This document shows positions 11,201 through 20,439 of a DNA stretch of 64,000 nucleotides, piece after piece (the stretch's first letter is position 1; every line of letters begins with the position of its first letter). Source of the DNA: Palaemon carinicauda (taxonomy: Eukaryota; Arthropoda; Malacostraca; Decapoda; Palaemonidae); NCBI RefSeq assembly GCF_036898095.1, contig NC_090735.1:9465209-9529208 (forward strand). Reading direction: 5' to 3'. The notes beneath the pieces are model-generated. The model made no database searches, had not been told where the DNA came from, and was given only the letters and a program-made list of their open reading frames with translations. The position numbers and the translations under genes are program-made.

Positions 11201-11671
11201 ACAATTAGTTTAACTTTAGAACCTGGAGCATCAGAAGTTCCATAATCAGTGGAAATTTGGAATCTTGAACATCAGAAGTTCCACAATCAGTGGAACTTTT
11301 GAACCTGGAACATCAGAAGTTCCACAATCAGTGGAACTATGGAACCTGGAACATCAGAAGTTCCACAATTAGTGGAACTTTGGAACCTGGAACTTCAAAA
11401 TTTCACATTTTTTTAGGATGCTTTTTTGTTGAGCATGTTGACACAAGTCTCGTTTTATAGTTTATAAATGAGTGATCTATTTTAAAATTGTTAATGATTT
11501 TAAAATATTTCATATTTTTATTAATTTATTATATATAGTTTATTTGCTATTCCCTTATTTCCATTCCTCATTGGGCTACTTTCCCTGTTGGAGCCCTTGG
11601 ACTTAAAGGCTTCTACTTTTCCGAAAAAAGTTGTAGCTTGGCTAATAATAATAATAATGATAATAATAATA
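8220..11671 (+). mobile_element. TAA-tailed LINE 3' region hosting the 41-bp satellite
   Basis: The left flank of the satellite (8400-8460) reads SFISAVTTLWNDLPNKVVES, the C-terminal text of the window's LINE family. The right flank (11390-11671) resumes at CTTCAAAATTTCACA and continues through GTTGACACAAGTCTCG, TGGGCTACTTTCCCTGTTGG and TTGTAGCTTGGCTAAT into AAT repeats, as in the satellite-free copy at 12590-12972. The satellite therefore lies between the VVES(V/L)EL codons and the LQKF codons of one LINE copy. The LINE itself is 5' truncated and not coding. Confidence 0.72.
8461..11400 (+). repeat. 41-bp satellite array (~72 units)
   Basis: Tandem array of a 41-bp unit built from GGAACTTTGGAACCTGGAAC, ATCAGAAGTTCCACAATCAG and a final T. 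Variants form higher-order repeats: a 123-bp trimer repeats exactly at 8618, 8741, 8864 and 8987 (the ACGGTCAGTGG variant). A block with CCGTGGAACTTTGG recurs at 9771, 10222 and 10755, i.e. 11 and 13 units apart. Each unit holds two short inverted repeats. The consensus contains no stop codon on the plus strand, so all three forward frames stay open for long distances; these frames (up to ~500 codons) are not evidence for a protein. Confidence 0.97.
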
Positions 11672-11742
11672 CTTTCCCTGCTGAAGGCCTTAGATTTATA
11701 GCCTTCTATTTTTCCAAAAAATGTTGTAGCTTGGCTAATAAT

Positions 11743-11790
<48 letters not shown>

Positions 11791-11792
11791 TT
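11560..11792 (+). repeat. LINE tail mini-array (2 units)
   Basis: Two successive units of about 75 bp of LINE tail (ACTTTCCCTG ... TTGTAGCTTGGCTAAT) each followed by AAT repeats (11642-11670 and 11737-11790). The matching place in copy 2 has four units. Confidence 0.8.
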
Positions 11793-12050
11793 CATGTCCT
11801 TCCATTTAATTTCAATCGTCATCAGGTTAACTTCAAATGTTCTTGTTGATATATGACGACCCTGTGCATCATGAGAAATAAGTTCACACCAGACAAGGTA
11901 ACAAAATGAAAGTAGGCTACTTCGTAGACTTGTCTTAAGGCAACGAAGGGGTGATTAGAATTTAGAGCATTCGGTTATGTCTTCTTCCTAAATGAAGACC
12001 TTAACTGTAAGGGTTCAGAGTATAGTTCTTCATGTTTAGGAATAGTTATT
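11793..12050. other. Unrecognised spacer
   Basis: Single-copy-like sequence (apart from its duplicate at 27663-27925). No gene or motif recognised. Confidence 0.6.
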
Positions 12051-12500
12051 ATCATTATTACGATTATTATTATTATTATTATTATTATTATTGTTATTAT
12101 CAGTATTATTATTAATATTATTATTATTATTATTACTTGCTAAGCTACAACCTTAGTTGGAAAAGCAGGAGGCTATGAGCCCAATGGCCCCAATAGGGAA
12201 AATAGCCTAGTGAGGAAAGGAAACAAGGAAAAATTAAATATTTTAAGAACTGTAATATTAAAATTAATATTTCCTTCATAAACTATAAAAATTTATCAAA
12301 ACAAGAGGAAAAGAGATTAGATAGAATAGTTTTCCCGAGTGTACTCTCAAGCAAGAGAGCTCTAAACCAAGACAGTGGAACACCATGGTACAAAGGCTAT
12401 GGCACTACCCAAGACTAGAGAACAATGGTTTGATTTTGGAGTGTCCTCCTAGAAGAACTGCTTACCATAGCTATAGAGTCTCTTCCACCCTTGTATCAGT
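12051..12500 (-). mobile_element. (ATT)n and TAA-tailed element, 'X' body
   Basis: ATT-rich run 12053-12135, then CTTGCTAAGCTACAACC and the X body (AGAATAGTTTTCCCGAGTG, CTCAAGCAAGAGAGCTC, AGGCTATGGCACTACCC, AGAGTCTCTTCCACCC). It is duplicated at 27926-28390. Confidence 0.8.
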
Positions 12501-12589
12501 CGGCGTCACACATTTAATCTCTTCATAGAGTGGCATGTTTTTAAACCGTCCAAATATGCAACGTTGCAGTCAGCACTGTTTGTTTGACA

Positions 12590-12935
12590 GTTCAAATTCC
12601 AGCTGTTACGAATTTGTGGAATGATCTTCCTAATCGGGTAGTTGAATCAGTAGAACTTCAAAAGTTCAAAGTTGGAGCAAATGTTTTTATGTTGACCAGG
12701 CTGACATGAGTCTTTTTATAGTTTATATAGGACATATTTGTTTTTGACGTTGTTAATAGTTTATGTAGGACATTTCTGTTTTGACTCTGTTACTTTTTTT
12801 AGAATGATTTATTGTTAATTTATTCTCATCATTTATTTATTTCCTTATTTCCTTTTCTCACTGGGCTATTTTTCCCTTTTGGAGCCCTTGGGCTTATAGC
12901 ATCTTGCTTTTCCAACTAGGGTTGTAGCTTGGTTA

Positions 12936-12972
<37 letters not shown>
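12590..12972 (+). mobile_element. TAA-tailed LINE 3' end, satellite-free copy
   Basis: Reads VTNLWNDLPNRVVESVELQKF and so on (motif LWNDLP at ~12616-12633), then a stop, a 3' UTR with ATTTATTTATTTCC, the shared tail GGAGCCCTTGGGCTTATAGC ... TTGTAGCTTGG, and AAT repeats (12935-12968). It serves as the reference for what the satellite interrupts at 8.46 kb. Confidence 0.78.
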
Positions 12973-13014
12973 CTAGCCAACACGATCCGTCTTAAATGAC
13001 GGTTAGATAGATAC

Positions 13015-13142
13015 GTACACATACGCACACACAGATTCAATCCTTCTCACCCATTCCTGCTTTCCTAACTACTTCTTGAGGTACCACTTCTCACCAGAGT
13101 ATGACTATTCCCTTTCCTTGGCCATACCATTCAGCGTGACAG

Positions 13143-13196
<54 letters not shown>

Positions 13197-13210
13197 CATA
13201 CATACATACA

Positions 13211-13275
<65 letters not shown>
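13015..13275 (+). repeat. (AC)n - core - (AT)n module
   Basis: A short AC-rich start (ACACATACGCACACACAG), a ~115-bp core (TTCAATCCTTCTCACCC, CCTAACTACTTCTTGAGG, CACCAGAGTATGACTATTCC, GCGTGACAGGAAAGG), then ~124 bp of AT repeats. The same architecture with a related core is at 15083 and in copy 2 at 28915 and 30997. Confidence 0.7.
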
Positions 13276-13276
<1 letters not shown>

Positions 13277-13593
13277 CAGACACTTGCTATTCATTATGTC
13301 CTTTGTAATATAAAAGACTCAGCAAGCTGTGTACAACACCATAATATCCTGATATTAATGAAATGAAGCTAGATGTAAGTAACTTTATACATACTGTATC
13401 TTAAAACTATTATTTCCAACGTGTTATAACTCAGTAATCTATGTGATGTATTTTTATGACAGATAAATCAACTATAAAAGATACTTCACTTTCTTAGCTA
13501 TATAACATAAAAAACTTTTATAATACAGTATAGCTCTTTAATAAAATCAATATTTAATAATACCTGTATGTTATAATGCTTCAGTCTAGCTTT
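13276..13593. other. Unrecognised spacer
   Basis: AT-rich, no gene seen. Duplicated at 29181-29500. Confidence 0.55.
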
Positions 13594-13940
13594 TTATTAT
13601 TATTATTATTATTACTAGCCAAGCTATAACCCTAGTTGGAAAAGCAAGATGCTACAAGCCCAAGGGCTCCAATAGGGAAAAATAGCCCAGTGAGGAAAGG
13701 AAATAAGGAAATAAATAAATGATGAGAATAAATTAACAATACATCATTCTAAAATCTGTAACAGCGTCAAAACAGATATGTCCTATATAAACTATTAACA
13801 ACGTTAAAAACATATATGTCATATATAAACTATAAAAAGACTCATGTCAACCTGGTCAACATAAAAAAATTCGCTCCAACTTTGAACTTTTGAAGTTCTA
13901 CTGATTCAACTACCCGATTAGGAAGATCATTCCACGGCTT
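13594..13940 (-). mobile_element. TAA-tailed LINE 3' end
   Basis: Reverse-complement copy of the LINE end: ATT repeats, CTATAACCCTAGTTGG, AATAGCCCAGTGAGGAAAG, then the LINE-specific 3' UTR and codons (AACTTTGAACTTTTGAAG, GATTCAACTACCCGATTAGG, AAGATCATTCCACGG). The first ~115 bp from the tail are the same as in the X family; beyond that the two differ. Confidence 0.8.
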
Positions 13941-14137
13941 TTATGTAATACAGAATTATTTTCACACTAATACCTTCGAACAAAAAGCATTATGGATTCT
14001 TTCTAAGGTACATTATATATTCAATCAGGGTTTTGAATTAATTCATAACATTCTTATTATGAAGCATTATGTAATATCCCTGCATTGTTTGAAATAATTT
14101 TAAAATCATCGTTTTAACCGTAGTTTACACTGCACGG
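13941..14137. other. Unrecognised spacer before the MITE
   Basis: No gene or repeat recognised. It ends with CTGCACGG (14130-14137), the left target duplication of the MITE. Confidence 0.5.
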
Positions 14138-14340
14138 TAGAGTTGCCAGATTTCTTAAATGAGAAAAGGCTAACTTCTAATCAAACGCAGCTTTAAAAGG
14201 CCAACCTATTAGTAGAAAAAGGCCAAAAATATAGTATTTGAGGCCCACCTTTTATTCATGAAATTACCAAAAGCCAACCAATTTCAAAAAGGCCAAATTT
14301 GAGGTTGTTTGGCCTGAAAAAGGACACCGTGGCAACCCTG
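14138..14340. mobile_element. hAT-like MITE (203 bp)
   Basis: Terminal inverted repeats TAGAGTTGCCA / TGGCAACCCTG (10 of 11 matched) bound a 203-bp non-coding body with repeated AAAGGCCAA motifs. It is flanked by an 8-bp near-duplication, CTGCACGG and CTACACGG. The YAGRGTTGCCA end and 8-bp duplication fit hAT-derived miniature elements. It is present at the same place in copy 2 (30044-30246). Confidence 0.75.
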
Positions 14341-15082
<742 letters not shown>

Positions 15083-15254
15083 TGCACACACACACACACA
15101 CACACAGATTCAACCTTTCCCATACCCTTTACCGTTCCTAACTACAATCCGCTGGTTCGGGAATTTGTGGGAGAGTGTGGTATCCGAGTGTAACCCTCCT
15201 GCTTCCCCCTCTCACCAAGGTATGAGTACATCCTCTCCCCCCTGAGCATGACAG

Positions 15255-15320
<66 letters not shown>

Positions 15321-15365
15321 CTATATATATGTGTGTGTATATATGTATGTATGTGTGTGTGTGGA
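15083..15365 (+). repeat. (CA)n - core - (AT)n/(GT)n module
   Basis: CA repeats (15083-15106), the core (GATTCAACCTTTCCCATACC, GGTTCGGGAATTTGTGGG, AGTGTGGTATCCGAGTG, CTCTCACCAAGGTATGAG, CTGAGCATGACAGG), then AT and GT repeats to 15365. The core is related to that at 13.0 kb. Confidence 0.72.
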
Positions 15366-15578
15366 TGGGTGGGTGGGCGTACGTGTATGTATTCACTTCA
15401 TGGCGATATTTACTTTCTTCAAGAGACGCAGCTTCCATTTCATAAATGACATTACATCGTTGTTGCGTCATCAAGAGCATGCTTCCCCCTCCCCTCTGCC
15501 CCCCCCCCCAGAACGTTTGAGAAGGGAGAACTCTTCCCCATGTGTCTAAGCAAATAAATAGGTAATGTTCTAAGAATC
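15366..15578. other. Spacer left of the Harbinger insertion
   Basis: Contains TGGGTGGGTGGG, ordinary single-copy-like sequence and a C-run (15499-15509), then CAAATAAATAGGTAATGTTC just before the insertion. No gene. Confidence 0.55.
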
Positions 15579-15581
15579 TAA
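15579..15581. repeat. Target-site duplication TAA (left)
   Basis: TAA directly before the left inverted repeat, matched by TAA at 21079-21081. A 3-bp TWA duplication is the known signature of PIF/Harbinger insertion. Confidence 0.85.
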
Positions 15582-15635
15582 AGCCCCCCTGACACTTGCG
15601 CGCATTTTTGCCACGCACTGGCACGCATTGATGCG
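15582..15635 (+). repeat. Left terminal inverted repeat
   Basis: Pairs with 21025-21078; four mismatches in 54 bp, all between positions 19 and 30 from the end. Confidence 0.93.
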
Positions 15636-15850
15636 AGCCAGTGCGTGCCACTTTTTGGCATGCACTGGTGTTTTTCGCGCACTGTTCACGACCAGTTCAC
15701 TCCAGTTCGCGCATCGTTCACGCGACGTTCACGCGACGTTCACGCGATGGCACGAATTGGCACGCGTAGTTCGCGCATCGTTCACGCGAGTTCACTCATC
15801 ATTCCGCATCGTTTCCGCATCGTTCACGCCAGTTCACGCCAGTTCACGAA
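15636..15850. repeat. Left subterminal motif array
   Basis: Irregular array of GTTCACGCGA, GTTCGCGCATCG, AGTTCACTCC and GGCACGC-like words. Such arrays are where Harbinger proteins bind in studied elements; binding here is inference. Confidence 0.7.
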
Positions 15851-15861
15851 TTGGCCACTCC

Positions 15862-15870
15862 ATATAAAAA
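15862..15870 (+). promoter_or_regulatory. TATA box of the transposase gene
   Basis: ATATAAAAA about 60 bp before the chosen ATG, immediately downstream of the subterminal array. Confidence 0.65.
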
Positions 15871-15922
15871 CGGGGCTTCTCCAACCCGAGGACATTCTTG
15901 GATTGGCTTCAGACGAGACAAC

Positions 15923-17236
15923 ATGCTTACTGTCAGAGACACCATTGCATTGAGAAGAAGATACCTATACCTAGCAGCTGCTGTAGCATTTGTTGGACTG
16001 CATCAGAAAAGGCTGGCAAAGGAAAAAGAGAAACAAAAGCCCACCCTACCTCGAAGAAAGATACAAAGGAAAGTGTGGGTCAGGGAATGGTTAACCAGAA
16101 GGCACTCGTTTGGACACTATGACAGTCTATTGACTGAACTCCACAAGGAAGATCCAAAGGGCTACAAAAATTACCTCAGAATCACACCTGACCTGTTTCA
16201 AGAGATGGTTGAGAAGTTAACCCCGCACCTCCTGAAGCAGTCTACCTTCATGAGGGAACCGCTTCAAGTTGGACTCAAGCTTGCTGTTACCCTCCGCTTT
16301 TTAGCCACTGGAAATTCCTATCAAAGTCTACAGTACAGCTTCAGGGTTGAAGCAAGTACCATCAGCAAGTTAATACCAGAGGTGTGTAAAGCCATCATCG
16401 CTGCCTACAAGGACGAAGTGCTGCGTTGCCCCAAAACTGAAGAGGCCTGGAAGGAAGTTGCTGCCAGATTCAGCTCCAGATGGAATTACCACAACTGTCT
16501 GGGGGCTGTGGACGGAAAGCACATTGCCATAAGGAAGCCACCCAATGCTGGCTCTTACTACTACAACTACAAGGGCTTCCACAGCATTGTACTGATGGCA
16601 GTCGCAGATGCTTCCTACAGGTTCCTCTATGTGGATGTTGGGGCAGAGGGTGGTGCGTCGGATGGAGGAACATGGAGCAACTGTTCTCTGCATGATGCTG
16701 TAGAAGACAACATAGCTGGAGTGCCTCAACCAGAACCACTCCCTAATGATGACCACCCAGTGCCCTATCACTTCGTTGGGGATGACGCCTTTGCTCTACG
16801 AACCTGGATGATGAAACCATTCTCCCATCGGTCACAAGTCCTACGAGAACGCATATATAGCTACAGGTTGTCTCGTGCCCGACGTGTCGTTGAGAATGCC
16901 TTTGGAATTTTAAGTCAAAGGTTCCGTTGCTTCTTGACGACTATGCAGCAGAAGCCCAGCACCATCAACCTGATCACCATGTGTGCCTGTGTCCTGCACA
17001 ACCTCGTCCTCATCAAATACCCAGGTGCTTTGTCAGAAGTGGACTACGAAGATCCGGACACACATGCTCTGATCCCTGGTGCATGGAGGAATGAGCAAAA
17101 CCTGCAGGGGCTGATGACTCTACCCGGCCATCATATCCAGAAGGATGCAAAGGATCAGCGAGACTACCTTTCACATTACTACATGTCCCCTGCTGGTGCT
17201 GTCCCTTGGCAAGAAAAAATTGTAGTACCTCCATGA
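15923..17236 (+). CDS. Harbinger (HARBI1-like) DDE transposase
   Basis: 437 codons in a single exon. The first ATG after the TATA box is at 15923; the frame is open further upstream but without an ATG. A basic N-terminal region (residues ~10-60, with RRKIQRKVWVREW) is followed by a helix-turn-helix-like part around 105-160 (FLATGNSYQSLQYSFRVEAS). The DDE_Tnp_4 domain follows: D197 in GAVDGKHIAI, D287 in VGDDAFAL and E324 in RRVVENAFGILSQRFR are the expected catalytic triad. Length and motif order match HARBI1-type transposases, which cut and join DNA at TWA sites and need a Myb/MADF-type partner for nuclear import and end recognition. No frameshift or stop is seen. A reverse-oriented partner gene lies downstream. 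Confidence 0.95.
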   Translation: MLTVRDTIALRRRYLYLAAAVAFVGLHQKRLAKEKEKQKPTLPRRKIQRKVWVREWLTRRHSFGHYDSLLTELHKEDPKGYKNYLRITPDLFQEMVEKLTPHLLKQSTFMREPLQVGLKLAVTLRFLATGNSYQSLQYSFRVEASTISKLIPEVCKAIIAAYKDEVLRCPKTEEAWKEVAARFSSRWNYHNCLGAVDGKHIAIRKPPNAGSYYYNYKGFHSIVLMAVADASYRFLYVDVGAEGGASDGGTWSNCSLHDAVEDNIAGVPQPEPLPNDDHPVPYHFVGDDAFALRTWMMKPFSHRSQVLRERIYSYRLSRARRVVENAFGILSQRFRCFLTTMQQKPSTINLITMCACVLHNLVLIKYPGALSEVDYEDPDTHALIPGAWRNEQNLQGLMTLPGHHIQKDAKDQRDYLSHYYMSPAGAVPWQEKIVVPP

Positions 17237-17379
17237 GCTGTATAGTTGTTCCATTTTGTAAATAAAAGAAACGTATATTTTTCGTTTGTATTTTTTGTGG
17301 CCCTTTATTTTAGTTTCTATAAGAAAGCATTTGATTTACATATAAATAGCAGACATAAAATATGTACAACTATTAAGAA

Positions 17380-18075
17380 AGCATTTTATTTTTACATTCA
17401 AACAGCAAACTTCAAAATTTCTTGGGTTTATTTTTCATTACATTTTTATTTAAAACAAATGTGCATCTTGATTGGTAATAGATGGAAATAAGTGTGTGCA
17501 TGAATTAAGACATCATTTAATTTTTACATGAAAACAGCAAACTTCAAAATTTCTTGGGTTTATTTTTCATAACATTTTTATTTAAAAGAAATGTGCATCT
17601 TGATTGGTAATAGATGAAAATAAGTGTGTGCATGAATTAAGACATCATTTAATTTTTACATGAAAACAGCAAACTTCAAAATTTCTTGGGTTTATTTTTC
17701 ATAACATTTTTATTTAAAAGAAATGTGCATCTTGATTGGTAATAGATGAAAATAAGTGTGTGCATGAATTAAGACATCATTTAATTTTTACATGAAAACA
17801 GCAAACTTCAAAATTTCTTGGGTTTATTTTTCATAACATTTTTATTTAAAACAAAAAATGTGCATCTTGATTGGTAAATAGATGAAAATAAGTGTGTGCA
17901 TGAATTAAGACATCATTTAATTTTTACATGAAAACTGCAAACTTAAAAATTTCTAGGGTTTATTTTTCATTTCATTTTTATTTAAAACAAAAAATGTGCA
18001 TCTTGATTGGTAATAGATGAAAATAAGTGTGTGCATGAAATAAGACATCATTTCATTTTTACATGAAAAACAGCA
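17380..18075. repeat. 132-136-bp tandem repeat inside the transposon
   Basis: About five tandem copies of a unit containing TACATGAAAACAGCAAACTTC, AATTTCTTGGGTTTATTTTTC and GTGCATCTTGATTGGTAATAG. The ACATCATTT word starts at 17510, 17642, 17774, 17910 and ~18045. It lies between the two convergent genes, so it is non-coding 3' sequence. The copies are highly similar, with a 3-4-bp AAA insertion in the later ones. Confidence 0.93.
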
Positions 18076-18310
18076 AACTTAAAAAAATTTGCCTATAGCG
18101 ACAATACGTCAACAAAGGCAGGATCGTTACCTCGATCGTGTCGAAATCCCCGAGCTAACAATATAAGCATTTTATGCGGAGCTAAATAGCTAGATTATTA
18201 AAGCAAAACAAACTGGGAACGTCGCTCTAGCAAACTAAATGACCCATAAGAGCGAGCGATAGCATCCTGGATGCCTCCGGTAGGCAACAGCTCTTGTTTA
18301 CGTTAATATC
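18076..18310. other. Unidentified 230-bp block
   Basis: More GC-balanced than its surroundings (CGACAATACGTCAAC, CTCGATCGTGTCGAAATCCC, GTCGCTCTAGCAAAC, GGATGCCTCCGGTAGGC). It is flanked on both sides by the AT-rich 3' repeats and looks like a separate inserted or relict sequence. No frame, no clear inverted ends. Confidence 0.4.
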
Positions 18311-18936
18311 ACTTTTGATTTCATTCAAAATGACAAGAGCTTACATTTATACATAGTAAAGATAATACTCAACTTTCCATTATTTTTTCACATTAAGACA
18401 GCAAATATAAAAACATATTAGCTTTATTTTTCTTTCATTTTCATTAATTTTTTGTTTCCTTTTTGCTTCTCTTCATTATAAAGATAAAAATAGTTTGAAA
18501 TAAGATATCATTTTTTTTCCACATTAAGACAGCAAATATAAATTTTTTGGGGGTTTATTTTTCTTCACTTTTATTATTTTTTACTTTACTGTTTCTTTCT
18601 TTGTATTTTAAGGAAATAGATGAAAAGTGTTTGTAAATATATAAATAGTTTATTTACATTAAAACAACATATATATACAAGTATCACACTTCAATTATGT
18701 ACAAATATTTTACACTATTTAAATTTCCTTGTCCTTGACTGGTGGGGTATCAAGCTCCTTGGACGAGTAGAGGGGTGAGGGTGTCATGGCTTCATCAAGG
18801 CTGCTGTCGATGGTCCCTGGGGTCAGGACAGGGAAGGTCAATGGACTTTTGAATGCCGCCGACAGCGACGTTAATGAAGGTGCTGGTGAAGGAGCCTGGA
18901 CAAGGGTGGGTGACGACACTGGCACTGATGGCGAGG
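18311..18936. other. 3' UTR region of the MADF-like gene
   Basis: AT-rich with repeated ACATTAAGACAGCAAATATA (18391, 18522), a degenerate cousin of the 132-bp repeat, followed from 18719 by GC-rich sequence. The latter is open in a second minus-strand frame (P/Q-rich), but the splice-consistent frame of the MADF-like gene ends at 18937. An alternative C-terminus in the other frame cannot be excluded. Confidence 0.5.
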
Positions 18937-20363
18937 TCACCTGGACAGGGGTGGATGACAGTGGAGTTGGCATCCCTGGGTACCACTCCGTGGTACGGGG
19001 CAAGGAAGAAGGGCTTGACTGCGGCACCCAGTTATGACTGGCTGGACGATGCTGTTGCTGCTGCTCTGGCTGTGCATGCGAGGGTCCTGGTTGAGGGGAC
19101 TGCCAAGGTTGCTGCTGGTGAGGGGGTTGCCAAGGTGACTGCTGGTGAGGGGGTTGCCAAGGTGACTGCTGGTGAGGGGGCTGCCAAGTTGACTGCTGGT
19201 GAGGGGGCTGCCAAGGTGACTGTTGCTGAGGGGGTTGCTGATGCACAGGGGGATGCACAGGGGGCTGTAAAGTTGCTGTTGCTGTGGGCCTGCCCAGGTC
19301 TCTGAGGATTGTTGCTGTGCCTGCTGCAAGACCTGAGTCTCGTCCCTGTAACGTTGTGTGAGATTGAGGCACTCTATTTGGAATTCGTGCCATCGGTGTA
19401 CTGGGATGGCACGCATGTAGCCTTCCAGCAGGCACGAAAAATCGTGCACAATCTTGTGCTGGCCCATAAACGTTGGGGTTGACGAATCAGCTTTCGACAC
19501 AAGCTGAAACATAAAAAATATTATAAAAATATATTATATATTATATATATGTATATATGTAACAAACATTGAAACAATTTAGTACAGCATTTTAATGCAA
19601 CAGATAGCATATGTCAAAAAAAATTAATACTCACATTCCTCAATATATTGCTGAAATCCTTCTCCGACACATAGGTGTCGCTGTGAGAGGTGTCAAGTGT
19701 TCGGCAGGACCCCTTCCCCTTGTCCTTCCTGGTGGTGGTAGATGCCTGGCTGCGAGTCCCCGTCGACCTCACGTCATCGTCGACTTCGCTGGCTGTCGTG
19801 GCACCTCCTTCGGAGCCACGAAACTCCTCACTGGCGACTGTCTCTCCCCGGACGATGTGCTGTATGAGGAACGACCAAGTGTCCATGATGAAGTCATCAC
19901 GGCCACTCCTTTGGGCTTGGCCAGCTCCACTCTTCTTCTCCTTCTTCATAATTTTGCCAACCCTCGTCCTCAAGTTTTCGTAGCGTTTTTTGCACTGGGC
20001 AGCAGTGGCAGGAGGTTCCAGCTGGCTTCCTATATATGCCCACCTGCTGTCCTTCAACACCTTGTTTATCCACTCCTTGTGTTTCTTGTCAAAGAGCATG
20101 GGGTTCTCCTTGACAAGGTCGGCCAACGTAGTCTCCGTCTCTTCCGTCCACTGGTAGTCAGGGATGTCCTTCTTAGACACCCGAACCCGCTTCTTCTTTA
20201 AATCGTCATCACAGGATACCTGGCTCTGGCTTGTATACTGCTGTGTCTCCGGGATGACCATATCGAGACTTGAAAATGATGAATGAGGAGAATCTCGATC
20301 TGCAGTCTCCTCCATCACGTCCATTTTCCTCCCCCTTCCCTTTGGCTGCTTCAGTTTAGGCAT
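18937..20363 (-). CDS. MADF/BESS-like Harbinger accessory protein, two exons
   Basis: Exon 1 19635-20363 and exon 2 18937-19503, joined in phase 0 by GTGAGT and TTTCAG borders; 431 residues. The ATG at 20363 lies ~50 bp after a TATATAAAT box. Residues ~68-142 form a MADF/Myb-SANT-like DNA-binding domain (YQWTEETETTLADLVKENP, SRWAYIGSQL, AAQCKKRYENLRTRVGKIMK) after a basic stretch KKKRVRVSKK. The start of exon 2 (VHDFSCLLEGYMRAIP, RWHEFQIECLNL) resembles a BESS protein-interaction motif. The tail is repetitive (NPLTSSHLGNPL-type repeats from a 30-bp coding minisatellite). Harbinger elements normally encode such a partner for transposase import and end binding; that role is inferred here. Confidence 0.85.
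19095..19260 (-). repeat. Coding 30-bp minisatellite in exon 2
   Basis: Five or so copies of GGTGAGGGGGTTGCCAAGGT plus a 10-bp remainder (GACTGCTGCT-like). The 30-bp period preserves the frame and makes a 10-residue repeat. Confidence 0.85.
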
Positions 20364-20430
20364 GTTGTCTCCTCGCTGGCGAACTCTGGAATGGCTAGGA
20401 GTGTCCTCGGACCTCAATTTATATACCCCC
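20364..20430 (-). promoter_or_regulatory. TATA box of the MADF-like gene
   Basis: TATATAAATT on the minus strand (20416-20425), about 50 bp before the ATG at 20363. The TTG that would extend the frame overlaps the TATA box and cannot be in the transcript. Confidence 0.7.
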
Positions 20431-20439
20431 TAATCCCCT

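Noticed and set aside
15628..15953. Frames at both Harbinger ends rich in His/Ser/Arg (also 20443-21152)
   Set aside because: They read through the subterminal motif arrays, upstream of the TATA boxes of the two real genes.
16370..16771. Antisense frames within the transposase gene
   Set aside because: Shadows of the catalytic domain exon on the other strand.
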